A DNA stretch of 64,000 nt from Litoditis marina (Eukaryota; Nematoda; Chromadorea; Rhabditida; Rhabditidae), in assembly GCA_964036275.1 (NCBI GenBank), contig OZ038437.1, forward strand, positions 15,842,090 to 15,906,089, given 5' to 3'. The notes under the pieces were generated by a model, which had not been told where the DNA came from, did no database searches, and saw only the letters and a list, made by a program, of their open reading frames with translations. Below are positions 40,201 to 52,327 of this stretch, one piece after another. Numbering within the stretch: the first letter of the stretch is position 1; every line of letters begins with the position of its first letter. The translations under genes were made by a program, and so were the position numbers.

Positions 40201-43200
40201 TTTAAAATACAAGAGGAACCTAGTGTAGGAAACATTTCACAAGACAAGAGGTTAGTATTTTTTCTGGAAACCATTCATCGAAAATTTTAGTAACCACTCT
40301 TCGTCTCATTTTACTCCAGAGAATAAATGAAGGAAACAAAAAGCTAAACCGCGTCAGGGGTTTGAAGAATGACGAATATGTGCTCCAATCTCAACGCTTC
40401 AGTCCTTTGAACTGCAATACATTTTTCAATTGCAGTTTAAAGGACTGACGCGCCGAGATTGGAGCACTTAATCGTCTATCACACGCAGTAATAATTGGAA
40501 GTTGTTTAAGTTCGATCTACAAGTCTGTTTTGATGAATTGGAGCAAAAAGATTGGTGTGGCAACAATAGCTAGCTCTTATAAAGTTGTAGACACGAATTT
40601 AGGATTTTTTTGTTGTTTTTGAACCGTGATTTGCAGATTTTGTGGTCCAATCAACGAACAATCGTCGCTTCAACAAGCAAAGGACAAGTACTCTATTTCT
40701 ACGAAGGTACATCATGGCTTAGGATGTATAACTGGACTACTCTATACCCTTTTCCCTCATCTTTTTCTTTTACATTTTTCTTTAGTTTATAGTAAGATCT
40801 GCCAACACATGATAATTTTCGAGAGAAAACCCAGAATCGGACTGAGAGATAGCACAAAAAGCAGGATCAATCCAGTTTATATACTGGACGTAAATTGAAC
40901 AGTCACTACATTTTGCATTCTAATGAAAAGTCGTGCACTTTTCCTTAATGCACGTTTTTCACAACTCCCACAGTACACAGTTGTACATAGATACGAAAAT
41001 TAGAGCTTTTCTCATCTTTTTACATTATTGAGAGAATCCGATTAAATCATTTATATCGTGCCACTTTTACTTATCTCTCTTTTTTCGGTTATTTTACAGT
41101 GATCAAGAGTGGGTTGAAGTTTGTAGTGATGTCTGCCAAAACAGCATGTATTGTGACCAAACTCCGCCCAAAAGGGAAATTGAGACAGTATAGTTCACAC
41201 CATTCCTACTGAGACTCCTACAGTAACCTCACAAACTTTCCGAAGGCTGTTGTGAAGCTCAAAATGGAGTTCATGGAAATTGCTCTTGTACATTTACTCT
41301 ACCTGAGGAGGAGAATGTGGTAAAAAAAATCCTCAACCTATCCGACCAAAAGTAAGTGAGCAAAACTGCTTGGAAGCTTGAAAATCTTACTGTAAGAGTC
41401 TCAGTAGGAATGGAAAAGACTATATCATCATTCATTATCACGCCGATCCAGTTGCACACAGTGAAATTGTGAAAAACATGGTACTGGCTGGAGAGAGTGA
41501 ACCCAATACAGTAGTTTTTCTTATTTAAAAATACCGATAATTATATATATATATATATATATATCATTTTCAGGCCGACTGGAGTTCTTGGATGAAAATA
41601 GCCATAGTCCGAAACCCGCTGGACAGATTTGTATCAGGATTCACAGATAAGTGCAGAATGTGCGTTTTCACCAATTTGTCTTTTTATAAGTGGTGAATCA
41701 TACTATTCTCTAGAATTTGTAAGTTAACAACATTAGGTTATTTTTCATTTCCTTCATAAGGGTAAACAAGATCAAAACGTTTTTGAATGTGCGGGTTAAA
41801 TATGAGCCCCAATACAATGAGAAGATTTGTCCTGTAAAGACCTCGAAGTTTTACAACTTTCGACTTGAATACATCTTCAAACTTCGGGTATCACGTGTTT
41901 TCTGACATGTTGAGTGAAAACTTCTCTCTTTTTCTCAAAAACGTTTTTCGTACCAAATTCGTATTTCAGTGAACAGACGTGGAAGGAATTTCCATCAAGA
42001 TGCAACAGTTGCAAAACGGTCAGAGATTGAGTTAAAAATCTACTTTTCGCCTACCGTAATGTTCGTTCGTTCCAAAGCAGGCCTATTTAGTCGTGGACAA
42101 CGGAAAGGCGAGAGGGTACTGTATATCTCACTTTCCGCTGTGTAGGGACACATGTCTTCGATTCCAAAACATGCCCGCTATGTGCTTAAATAGCGCAGAG
42201 GTTCACGGCCTGCTACGAAACTTTTGCTCGCAGGTTCGATTCCGGCGAGAGACAGAAGTTTATGGATTTGGCACTCACTCACTATACGGTGTATGTAGTC
42301 CTGACCAGCTGTGTTTGTAGTTTGATCCAAATGTTTTCGGTCGGAACTTGTTGATCTATTCTCGAATGTTATATGAATGTGCTCAGTGAAAGATGTACTC
42401 AGAAATCGTTTCGACCCTGATTCAAGACGATTTTTGGGTTGTTTTTCTCAGAGGGTTGGGTCATCATCAGTTGAGCCCCTCTGAGAAAATGAAAACAGGA
42501 CGAAAAGACTTACTGACCGTCGTCTAACGACGAATTGAGAGAAATGAACATTGCTTTTACTTCATTGAAATGTTACTCGAATGGTCGAATTCTCATTTTC
42601 GATACTTATGACTAGGATTTTTTGACTGGGATTGGATTTTGACCGACCATAACAAAGTTGGCAACCAGAATAAGTCATTCAAAATTAAAATTTATTGAAG
42701 TAAAAGTCATTTGAACGTAAAAGTCATTAAGTAGAGAAGCAGTTGAGAATCTATAACAAAGTTTTCGAAAATTTTCGTATTTTTCAAATCCTGACTAAAA
42801 GTGAATTAATGACATTTACTTTTGAATAACTTCAACTTTATGGCTTTTAATTTTGAATGACTTATTCCTGGAGCCAACAAAGTTGTATTTTGATCTGTGT
42901 GAACATCAGTATTGTGCGACCGCAAGACAGCGAGATCAAACTACATACACAGCAGAACAATACAGCATGTACTGTTAATAAATAGCTCCACATCAGAACT
43001 GATTTCAGATTTAGAACTCCTAAACAGTGTTTTTCTAGGTTCACTATATTTCATTGTGAACGTTGTTATTCAGAACCTCACGTGTTTCATGGAAAAACAG
43101 TACAACAGAATGATGAAAAAAGCAACGAGAGAAAAAATTCGCGCAAACTTCGACGACGATCATTTTTATCCACAGAGCTGGTCGGTTTTGGAAATTAAGA

Positions 43201-44678
43201 ATTTCATCAATCGATTTGCGATTGTTCCCTATTAGTCGTTTACTGTATAGTTTCACTTATAACCCTCTACAGTAATATGATCGAACTTCCAAGTTTTTGA
43301 ATTTTCACCAAATTTCGGTAGTGTGTTCTTCACCCCTACTACTACAAACTCTGGAAGTTTGAAACCAAAGTAATGAATTACCCATTCGAAAAAGCCTTCT
43401 GAATATTTGATGGGTTACTGTAGAAGGCCATTGATTGGTGAAACAGAGTGTAATAACACTATATAAAAAAACACAACAACTTTTGGAACATTTTCCATGA
43501 TCTAACAAGAATAACATTGAATCTTCAACTCCGCACATCAGAATCTACAAACATGAACTATAGAGTGCACGTCTCCACGTGTCACGTGACTCATTTACTA
43601 GTGTTATGTTGGTCAATTGTAGAGTCACATGACACACGTTAGCATAGTTCAAACACGTACAACGACAAAAAGCACGTTTCCACGTGTCACGTGACCCAAT
43701 TACTAGTGCAATTACAGGCGTTGTGAGCTTTCCTTTTTCACGTGACTGTGCAGTTGACTAACAGTTTAAAAAGTGCACGTTTTCACGTGTCACGTGACCC
43801 ATTTACTAGTGCAATTACAGGCGTTGTGAGTTCTCCTCGCATCTCCACGATTTCTCCATTCTACAATTCGATTCGGACCACCCGCAAGAATTCGTGGAAA
43901 CTCTGCTAACGAAGTTCAAAGAGAACAACGTCACAGAAAAGTCGATATCCTTCATTCGTGAGTCATTTTTTCGAAGCAACAATTTGACAATATTTTTATT
44001 ATAGATTACTTCTCAAGTTGTTTCTGGGTGAATTATTAGTATGAAGTATTTGGATATAACTGAACCTGTTCTTGAAAAACCTTTATTAGAAAAGTGTGAA
44101 AAGAAAAAAACAGAAACTGATGCTTCTAATCACCGAATCTTACCGAAAATGTTTAAAACATAATTAACTATAGAAATAAAACATCTCTTTTCAGGCGTTT
44201 TCCTGCTTTGTTTTCTTTATTATCGACCCATTATCTCTTCACATCAACCGAAATATTTTTTTGAAAATGATTTTATCGAAGAAGCGAAATTCAGTTTGGA
44301 TACTGTAGGAGTACATGGAAAAGTATCCCTATACTGGAAGTCACGTGAAGTTAGCATTCTAATAAAGCACATCGTGCACTTTGTCATTGCATTTTCTCAG
44401 TTCTTCTGTGTTAATATGCTTCACGTGACTATACAATTGACTAACAGTACATAAAAATCATATTTTATTTTAAACGTCACCATTCAGGGGATTCCTTGCA
44501 ATCCGGCCGCACTGAGCACAGTACAGTTGGCTCGAAAGAAAGAGAAAAAGTTCACGCAGAATTGACCGGAAATCCACATTTGATGGAGTTGTTGATACAA
44601 ATGTACTACTACGACTTCGTTCTATTCGGATTCGAACTTCCCAAAATTCCTGAAAACCCGAAAGTTTCAATAAAGTGA
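37147..44678 (+). CDS. Carbohydrate sulfotransferase (Sulfotransfer_2-like), 332 residues
   Basis: Family of Golgi type II enzymes that move sulfate from PAPS to glycans such as chondroitin. Exons: 37147-37252 (tentative), 39314-39423, 39996-40138, 40637-40706, 41574-41659, 41970-42018, 43074-43180, 43821-43957, 44488-44678 (TGA). Total 999 bases, all phases matching. Seen: a hydrophobic N-terminus (VAVWALLASTLFLPALA); GCAIEKNFSTMLTAILCYL at about 81-99, the 5'-phosphosulfate-binding region; IVRNPLDRFVSGFTDKC at about 154-170, the 3'-phosphate-binding region; the Cys motif CNSCKTNLTCF at 183-193; DDDHFYPQSWRCEF near 217-227; and TEHSTVGSKER before the C-terminal YYYDFVLFGFELP. This order is typical of the large nematode family. 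The 49-base exon 41970-42018 is essential: without it the Cys motif is lost and the frame breaks. The 43180 donor (GTCGGT) rebuilds the Trp codon of PQSWRC. The gene looks intact. Degenerate copies of its own exons follow at 40198 and 44831. Confidence 0.88.
38024..38130 (+). repeat. tRNA-derived SINE-like element, family 1 (short leader)
   Basis: GTCGTCGCCACTC joined directly to AATAGCGCAGTGGTTAGCGG, then GCAGGTTCGATTCCGGCGAG and the AATTTATAAATTTGGCAC tail. Best-preserved A and B boxes of the family here. Confidence 0.75.
39481..39600. repeat. GGACGATTATGTGG palindrome, copy 12
   Basis: GAACGATTATGTGGACC and GGTCCACATAATCGTCCTTC arms; sulfotransferase intron. Confidence 0.8.
40198..40300 (+). 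pseudogene. Broken tandem copy of a sulfotransferase exon end and intron start
   Basis: Repeats 40091-40192 (end of exon 39996-40138, its donor and intron) about 107 bases downstream. The copy has its own CAG and GTTAGT, but an in-frame TAG after FLKYKRNLV. Including it would truncate the enzyme, so it is probably skipped. Confidence 0.65.
40361..40477. repeat. GGACGATTATGTGG palindrome, copy 13
   Basis: Arms carry GTGCTCCAATCTCAACG and GCCGAGATTGGAGCAC like copy 2, a subfamily; sulfotransferase intron. Confidence 0.8.
41200..41413. repeat. CATTCCTACTGAGAC palindromic element
   Basis: CCATTCCTACTGAGACTCC and GAGTCTCAGTAGGAATGG ends, with TACAGTAA / TTACTGTA inside; sulfotransferase intron. 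A half copy is at 35838-35880. Confidence 0.7.
42090..42290 (+). repeat. tRNA-derived SINE-like element, family 1 (full leader)
   Basis: Full leader GGAAAGGCGAGAGGGTACTG, TATCTCACTTTCCGCTGTG, then AAATAGCGCAGAGG, GCAGGTTCGATTCCGGCG and the GACAGAAGTTTATGGATTTG tail. In the sulfotransferase intron. Confidence 0.75.
43253..43453. repeat. CTACAGTAATATG family, second copy
   Basis: CCCTCTACAGTAATATGATCG to ACTGTAGAAGGCCATTGATTGG; sulfotransferase intron. Confidence 0.65.
43560..43830. repeat. Tandem CACGTGTCACGTGA units
   Basis: Three units of GCACGT(C/T)TCCACGTGTCACG followed by TGAC-CATTTACTAGTG, with two copies of CTAGTGCAATTACAGGCG. The second of these supplies the acceptor of sulfotransferase exon 43821-43957; the first (43701-43720) is a decoy acceptor. 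Confidence 0.65.
44326..44452. repeat. E-box TIR element
   Basis: AAGTCACGTGAAGTTAGC and TGCTTCACGTGACTATAC ends; ends 35 bases before the last sulfotransferase exon. Confidence 0.75.
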
Positions 44679-44830
44679 AAAGTGAATGTTTTTCCCTCCC
44701 ATTGTTATACATATAAAAACTTGTAGCGATTGTTCATACTGAGTAATCGGCGTATATTTTATATTGGTGATCGATACTCTGGAAAAAAAAGATTGCTCAG
44801 AAATTGATTGATGGAGTTGTTAATACTCGC

Positions 44831-45070
44831 GATTGATGGAGTTGTTAATACGAATCTACTACAACTTCGTTTTATTCGGATTCGAATTGCCGCTAATTTC
44901 AGAAAACCCAAACTGAAAGTTTGTTTGGGAAACTCAAATGAATAGTAATTTTTCCTTCCATTTGAGTGAATTAAAATGAATTGTTATGAATACTTATAAC
45001 CAAAACGTGTACTGATTGTTGTATTTTTTTATACTTGGTGGCGATGCTCTGAAAAATCTGGTAGATCGCT
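44831..45070 (+). pseudogene. Degenerate tandem copy of the sulfotransferase 3' end
   Basis: Reads LMELLIRIYYNFVLFGFELP then a stop, closely matching the end of exon 44488-44678. Similarity continues into the 3' flank as far as about 45070. A short extra piece (GATGGAGTTGTTAATACTCG) at 44808-44830 suggests a stuttered duplication. It lacks its own acceptor and upstream part. Confidence 0.65.
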
Positions 45071-45512
45071 AAGTTTACGGGTTTAGAACCTGCTAACACA
45101 AATTATGTGAGAGATTGTCTTGAGCAACTTTCAAACTTTAAACGTTTAAATGTCTTTGATTTTTGTCGTTTTCTTGTTCTAAGTTGTGGTTATTTTCGTG
45201 ATTTTTGAAGAAGACATATGGGTAGTGTTCAGAATTCCAACATCACTCTCATGAATATTCAGCAAATCTCGTGAAACATAAAAACTGACTTTTTTCTCAC
45301 GCCAACCACGATTCATAATGATGTTCCCCGAACGAACCAAAAATTAGTTTTTGGCTGTTTTGGTGTTTTTCTGGAGGGAAACGAAAAACACATAATTCAC
45401 ACCCTCATTACATGCATAAATTAATGGGCAAACAAATTAATTCATAGCATCGTGTGTAGTTTCCATTTTAGACGAGAGTGTGTGCAGGTCAGAGAGACGC
45501 AGACTTTCTGGA

Positions 45513-45755
45513 CCAATTCTGGATCTAACGGGGTTTTTTGATAACCTAACCGGTTGTAGGTAACCCTTTTTCATGTTATCTCACAGGCTACCGGCAGGTA
45601 ACCTAAAACTAAATTCTGGTTGCCGTACAAACTAACGAAATACCAAATTTTGGGTTAGAAAAATAGGTCACCGATTTTCAGGTTACCTCTGGGATAGAAA
45701 AAGAGGTAACCAAAAACCGGTCAGTTTACTGAAAACCGGTTAGATATAGAATTTC
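45513..45755. mobile_element. GGTTACC-family MITE
   Basis: ACCAATTCTGGATCTAACGG to ACCGGTTAGATATAGAATTTCC, with internal GTACAAACTAACG landmark. Confidence 0.7.
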
Positions 45756-46004
45756 CAGTTCCAGTCACCCAAAAGTAATGAAAAATGATAATGCATGAAA
45801 AAGTAAGAATGGAACTATAAATGAGTTAATAGTATTTTCGTATGATTACATTCCTGCTTTTTCATTTGGTGTGTTGGGCCCAGTACTAATCCGTCCAGAA
45901 CCCCTTCCTTTAATTGAAAACGCTTAGCTAATCATAGTTGCCTGAGGCGTTTCAACATTGGTCGGCGCTCCTCCCCCAAAACTATACTGCTATAGTCACT
46001 TTCA

Positions 46005-46265
46005 TTGCCACGTAAGAGTCCTACGGTAGTAATTCGGTCATTTTCAATTCTGTGCAGAGTCTTACAGTAGGAATGTAGAGTGGGTGCTATTCCTACTCAC
46101 ACTCCTACAGTGGAAGTATACAGTTTTTATTTGTACGCAGACTCCTACAGTAAGAACTTTGTTTTTTCATTTCTACGCTAACTCATACTGTAGGAATAAC
46201 TTATACAGAATTTTCATTCCCGTTGAGCCTACTACAGTAAAAAACACTTTCACTCCCACTGTGAC
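46005..46265. repeat. Irregular repeats of CTCCTACAGTA(G)GAAT
   Basis: Five or six forward and inverted ACTCCTACAGTA-like words spaced 40-60 bases apart. Confidence 0.5.
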
Positions 46266-46296
46266 GTTTGAATTATATAATTCTCAGTCCGTTTCA

Positions 46297-46507
46297 TTAA
46301 AGGAGACCGGAGAGCAACATGGTTTATCGTGAAGCTGGTGTATCCTACTTTTGATTGGACGCGTTGCGTGTCGCGCGGCATTGTCATGTGAATGTCACGC
46401 GAACTGACCAAACTAATATACGAGATATTTGTGCTCTCTGATCTCAATACAGTTAAAAGCAGCCCGAAACAAAACCTCTGCTCAAGTTTTGTTCCGGTCT
46501 CCTTTAA
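46297..46507. repeat. TTAAAGGAGACCGGA TIR element
   Basis: Ends TTAAAGGAGACCGGA and TCCGGTCTCCTTTAA. The interior contains GATTGGACGCGTTGCGTGTC. A second copy is at 51582-51777. Confidence 0.75.
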
Positions 46508-46858
46508 CAGCTCTTGAAAAAGAATACGAGACTCTATTACTACTTACTTCAAGTGTTTGTGAATACGTCCGAAAAAGTTTAAATTTGCATTTGTGAACAG
46601 TATATGAGAGTATACAGTGTACAGAAGGAGTCTAAGCAGGAATGATTCGGAATATGGCTTAGAAAGTGAAGCGTCAGAAATTGTGTTTCAGTGATAATGT
46701 GCTCATTTTGTGATTTTTTGCACGTGAGAGTCAATTTACTTCGATTTCACGAAGTAGCTGCGCATTCAAAAAGAAGCTTTGAAACAGCGCTTTCCGTTTT
46801 CAACTCTGTAATTCGCTAAATAAATCGTTTCACTCTTGTAACAAACTCACGTAACCAT

Positions 46859-46984
46859 ATTAAAGGAGGACGATCATGAGGTCCAATCCAAACGCTTCAG
46901 TCCTTTAAACTGGCATACATTTTTCAATTGCAGTTTGAAGGACCGTTGATACGGGATTGATCCACATGATTGATCCTGCTTTAA
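46859..46984. repeat. GGACGATTATGTGG palindrome, copy 14
   Basis: TTAAAGGAGGACGATCATG and CACATGATTGATCCTGCTTTAA arms; intergenic. Confidence 0.8.
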
Positions 46985-47380
46985 AGCTCATTTTTTTATT
47001 CCGCCTACTTTTAAAGTTGACCGAAGAGATTTGGTTCCTAACATTCAACTACACACAGATTCCATATGGCGTGATATAGGTGAATCACGTATTCAAGGAA
47101 GTAAACCAGCAGTCCAAAATGTGCTGCATGACGGGTTCTGCAAAGGTTGCATGTTTCTTATACGTTTCACCCGGTCGACGTTTCTTCCAGTACATTCATT
47201 AATACACTAGTAAAACAGACGACAAAGTAGGTATGTGGTAAATGATTTTGAAAAAGAGAGGCATACTGCAAACGTGTACGAATGGGTGAAACAATGAATT
47301 TGACCTGAACCGTGGCGGTTGGCGCCGACCGCGTTTTAATTCTGAGCTCGCTGACTCTAAAATCCCATTTTTATAGTGCG

Positions 47381-47600
47381 CACATTTCCCAACTGGACTC
47401 GTTGGCAGCGTGCCAAAAACTTTGGGAAACTGTTATTTAGAGAAAACATATATTTTACAGAAAGTTTCCTTGAATACGAAGTGTAACGAGGGGGAATTAT
47501 CCTTCACATAAATTTCTATTGTTTTGAAGTATTTCAACATGTTCAAAAACCTTGAAATTGCATTGGCAAGCTGCCCAAGTCCAGTTGGGAAATGTGCGAA
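47381..47600. repeat. CATTTCCCAACTGGAC palindromic element
   Basis: CACATTTCCCAACTGGACTCG and GTCCAGTTGGGAAATGTGC ends; related in layout to 8449-8662. Confidence 0.7.
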
Positions 47601-48109
47601 CTATAACTGTTCTGCCAGCCCAATGACCATCATATTTCCATGGAGTTTAGAATATCTCAGAAAATACACCAACTTTTAGTCTTTCACATGGTTATTTCAC
47701 TTTCATGAACATATAAATTGCCAAATACGAAATCACATCCCGTTTTACCCCGGGGAATAGTATTCATGCGACAGATGATGACACTCAGATTTTATATCAT
47801 ATCCAATAATGTGCACTTACGTCATTTTGGTTAAAATATAGCACATAAACTTTCCTAAAACGTGTGAATTTGAGTGGTATAGAAACAACTTTTTTTTGGT
47901 TTTTTTCTCTTTTCAAGTTCATTTTGTTATTTCACCTAATTTCACATGTGATATACGTGATTCGGGAACATTTGATGCTGAACCTTCAGGCTCAACTCTG
48001 AAATTTTATTTACATTTTTTTCTAGGAGTGTTCCGATAATCATTCTATAGGACATGCTTGAAACATCAATAAACGAATCTATAACAAATCACGTGAAATA
48101 ACCCGTCTT

Positions 48110-48245
48110 CACGTACTCTGGAAGTAAATTGAATAGTGACGTAAAGTGAGCATTCTTATGAGGCATCGTGCACTTTGTCATTGCACGTTTTGAAGTTCTG
48201 CTGTGTTGTTTCACTTGACTAGCTAAAGAAACAGTCACACGTGAA
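48110..48245. repeat. E-box TIR element, eroded
   Basis: AAATTGAATAGTGACGTAAAG...GGCATCGTGCACTTTGTC...TTCACTTGACTAGC. Confidence 0.6.
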
Positions 48246-48617
48246 ACACGTGTTTCAGAGGTCGCGTTTATAAACATCTCGAAGTGTCTATCCCAACATG
48301 CGTCTTCTTAAACAAACGCTGTCTGCTCAATTTCGCCATGATAGAAGTCGGGAAATAGTGCGTAGAAAGCGAGACGCAGAGTGGAATGAAGGTGCTGGAA
48401 TATTTCTGCACACGATTTCACTCACAGCGTTGAAGTAGGACAGTTTATGATCCCAATGCTTTGGTTCTTCAAAGATTAAAATAAAATGCAGTTTTGTCTT
48501 TTTTGAAGTTTGGCCTGCATGAATCAGTAGTTTCTCTAACCAACTTTTTTTTAGTGTTGTAAACTTTACAAATATACTTTCTCTGAAGTTTGTTGAACAG
48601 GAAACTTGCGGTGACAT

Positions 48618-48741
48618 ATCAAAGGAACACGATTAAATGGACCAATCGCAACGGTTTAGTCCTTCAAACTGCAATACATTATTCAATTGCAGTTCGAAAA
48701 GCCGTTGACACGAGATTGGTCCACATAATCGTCCTGGTTTA
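48618..48741. repeat. GGACGATTATGTGG palindrome, copy 15
   Basis: AAAGGAACACGATTAAATGG and GGTCCACATAATCGTCC arms; intergenic. Confidence 0.78.
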
Positions 48742-49575
48742 AACAACCACATACGAATTGATGATTTACAAAGTAGGAAACAAGTAGTTCCGACCAAAAA
48801 ATATTTTCCTGAAATTTGATGCAATTATAATTGAGTCTCGTTGCTTGTTTCTGACGATGTTCCTAGAAAAGTGTCATTTATTCGAGCTTCTCCTTCTGCA
48901 GTGTAATTCCACCCCAATTAGAGGAATCTCCCTCCCACTCTGAGACCAATTTGAAACTGTTTCTCCAATATCAGCCATCCATAATGATCATGTACGAATA
49001 AAGCAGCGCTGCTACGTTTTACTTTCAACTCCCCCTCTTTTGCTTTCGGACTCATTGATGACCTTCATGGTGTATACTAAAAGCGATAGGGGGGTGAAAC
49101 CTTTCTTTTTTTACTCACAACAAATGAACATGTTTAAATAAACTTGTATAATGAATGAGAGATTGAAGTTTTGTCTTAGACAACAAACTGGGGTTTTTTC
49201 AATCGAAAACTTAGAAAAGTCGTAGAAAAGTGTTATAATTAGCGCTGTAGTGTCGTGCGGTTCTCTTCCAAAACCCTATGTTACTATTCTGTCTAATCAA
49301 TTCGATAGCTCCCATTCTCTCTCACAACTTTCTCCAACTCTCTTTTTTTAGTGCGTTAACGACCTAAATAGTAGGTTCCTAACAAGCCTAACCCCCTCAA
49401 AAGATTAGTTTGCAGTCCTTTAAACGGCCGTAACCTATGTTAATCTGCTCCAAAGTACTTGAAAAAATGACCGCACTCGACTATATTTATGGCTTATCCT
49501 ACGCAAATCTAATCGGAGAGAACCCATACATAGCTCGCAGCGAACTGCTCTAACGCGGTTATCTTTCCTTTGTTT

Positions 49576-49695
49576 ACTAGAAGTAAATTGAATCATCACG
49601 TAAAGTTAGCATTCTAATGAGGTATCGTGCACTTTGTCATTGCACGTTTAAGTATCACGTGACTGTGTAGTTGATTGACACTGTATGTACTCTAC
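49576..49695. repeat. E-box TIR element, internal deletion
   Basis: ACTAGAAGTAAATTGAATC to TATCACGTGACTGTGTAG. Confidence 0.7.
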
Positions 49696-50295
49696 AAACA
49701 GAAATACATAATATTTCCTAATACCATTTTTAGGGTGTGTTTTTGACAACAAATACTTTTTTTCAACTAATTATAAGTAGGGAGTTCTGATGGGTACTGT
49801 AGGAGCCTCAGTTGGAGTGATATGAACTATGCATTAATTTTACATAATCTTATAATATAATAATCTTTCACGGCAACTGTTTTAACCGCGTGTTGCTTTG
49901 TTCATCTTTAATCATATGAGTTTGACACATGCATTTTGCTCTTCACGAAGGCTTTTGTCAACACTAAACATTTCTTTCATGAGTGAAAGTTTCCACTCAG
50001 CATACAGATGGATTCTGGTTCTCGTTTTTGGTGATAAATTTGATAAAGATAACTATCTTTTGAACGTCACGCTTTACTTCACTGGTGACTAGTTCGTTTG
50101 TGTTGTTGTTAATTTATTGTTTATTATAATAAAACTAATATGGAACCCTAAAACGCCGGCGAAACTAATAAGGAACCCATAGATTGCTCGAAAATCATAA
50201 GTGGATGTCATGTAAGAATTGAGAAGCCATTTAATACTGAACTTGTTGGGATTCCTCTTTTTTTATTTAGTATCAGTATAGTTTTCATCATACTT

Positions 50296-50425
50296 ATACT
50301 AGAAGTGAATCGAATAGTCACGTAAATTTTCTAAAGAGGAGCCATGTGCTATTTTAGTGCACGTTTCTGAGTTCTGCTGTGTTCAACATGTTTCACGTGA
50401 CTGTGCAATTGGCTAACAGTCTAGT
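50296..50425. repeat. E-box TIR element
   Basis: TACTAGAAGTGAATCGAATAG to GTTTCACGTGACTGTGCAATT. Confidence 0.75.
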
Positions 50426-50699
50426 GAGACTCATTCAGTAAGGATTCGACTTCAACAATCAACGTTCTCTTCTCTGAACTTCCCAAAAATCTTTCCCCAA
50501 AACAACTTTGCAACGCCACTTGTTACACAGATCGCAAGTCTGATGCAAAATTTTGTGATGGTTTTTCGAGAGCATTTACGTAACTGAATAGAAGTTTCTG
50601 TGCACGTATGTAAAATCATTCCGAACTCTATGTCCAATTCTGAGTCTCTCAATATTGCGTACTATTTTGCCCCACCCTCCGAGATTCGAGAGTAGAGAA

Positions 50700-50945
50700 A
50701 TAGCGTTGCCACAGAGGAGACGCAGGATGGGATGAAAACACCGGGAGCTTCATGAATACGATTTCCGAGTACGTATGCTGGAAGATCCCGGCCCACTCAT
50801 CCCATCCTGCGTCTCCTCAAACACACGCTATTTCTCTGCTGTTACATCCGGCCGGGATGTCAGAGACGAGAAACAGTGAGGCAGAGCGAGAGACGCAGGA
50901 TGGGATGAAGGAGCCGGGATCTTCTAGCATACGACTTCTGAAATT
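50700..50945. repeat. GAGACGCAGGATGGGATGA palindromic element
   Basis: CGCAGGATGGGATGAAAAC and CATCCCATCCTGCGTCTCC, then a second forward unit ending GGATCTTCTAGCATACGAC. Relatives at 48330-48425 and 54795-54965. Confidence 0.65.
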
Positions 50946-51581
50946 TACTTTTTGAGACTGACACTTGCTCACTGCTGAAAATATTTGCGAGTTTCACGAC
51001 ATTTTCACCCGAAATGTGGTAAAATCAGGATTTTTCCCTTTTTCCCTCCGTTTTCGGAAAGTTCAATCCCATACCTTTCTGTAGTTATTATAATCAATCT
51101 GTGACGGGAGAGAATTGATTCAAAATGAATGAAATAGTTTAGTGTTGATAACAAAACTCATTTGGCTTTTCAATAAACTCCTGTATGTAGATCGAATAAT
51201 AACAGTTTCATTGTGTTTGTACATGAGTATTGGGAACAGTAGGTCATGCAGATTATTAATATATGAAAAAGTTCAAAAAAAAGTTGTTTGTTCTTATAAA
51301 CTTGGGATCCAGCAAATGTCCGAAACCTACTGTAGTTGCAACAGTCTGAGTCTCTCTGACCTGCACACTCTCTCGCCTAGGCCGCTACAAAAGTGGCTGG
51401 CCAATTGGCTCGTCTCAGTCGTGCTCTACTGCTAATTGGCCGGCTCAAATGTCCGAGATGAATTGCCATTTAGCCGTCGCTCGTATACTTTTATGACATG
51501 TCTGGAGTCGAAGAGGAAGGAAGTTTCGCAATTTCCGGAAATGAGTTCTTTGTCTGAGCACTTTGTTGTTGAAAACTAGAG

Positions 51582-51777
51582 AGCAACATGGTTTCTCGTA
51601 AAGCTGCTGTATCCTTATTTTGATTGGACGCGCTGCGTGTCGCGCGGCATTGTCATGTGAATGTCACGTGGACTGATCTAACTAATATACGAGTAATTTG
51701 TGCTCTCCGATCTCAATACAGTTAAAAGCAGCCCGAAACAAAACCTCTGCTCAAGTTGTGTTCCGGTCTCTTTCAAT
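51582..51777. repeat. TTAAAGGAGACCGGA family, second copy
   Basis: AGAGCAACATGGTTTCTCG through TTGTGTTCCGGTCTCTTTCAA; left terminus lost. Confidence 0.7.
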
Positions 51778-52327
51778 GATCTACCGACAAGGGGATTTTT
51801 TTTCACCACGGACCCCCCCCCCCCCCTTACCACGGATATACCACGGATCTATCGGGGGGAACCAGATTCTCATGGAGTTTGCAAAAATAGCCAGCTTTAG
51901 AGTGATTCGAAACAAAAACTGTACACTGCGCTACCACCGTACCATGAAACATATCTATAAAAATAGATCATTTTTATTTCAACAGCACATAACACTCGTA
52001 CTGTAAAAATGAATCTTTCATACAGAAAAGCGAAATAACCCGAATTTTAAAAATTCAGATTTTCTTTGCAATGTTCTCACGTATTTCTAGATCTAACCAG
52101 TGGTTTTTGCTCCCCGAAACCAATGATTCTTGTGTTTTCTAATTAATGCTCAGCTCAAAAATGTGTAGTTGGCCGGATTTATTTGTTATTCTCCACTCAA
52201 ATTTCTCGTGTGAATAGCGCGGCTTTCACAGGATAAGTTCCGGTTTTTTCTGTTTTTTCTTGAATTGAATTATGGTTATTATTACGACCAGAGAGCAGTT
52301 TTGGCCTGAAATTCATCAAAAACATGT

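Noticed and set aside
4616..42290. Functional tRNA genes at the tRNA-like segments
   Set aside because: A and B boxes are present, but acceptor stems do not pair and several lack a normal anticodon or T stem.
43039..43073. Apparent +1 frameshift in the sulfotransferase (CERCYS followed by NLTCF)
   Set aside because: The small exon 41970-42018 supplies CNSCKT in the right phase, giving the family motif without any frameshift. The upstream sequence is intron.
49898..50092. 64-codon frame (SESFHSAYRWILVLVFGDKF)
   Set aside because: Isolated in repeat DNA without acceptor, partner exons or known domain; kept only as a note.
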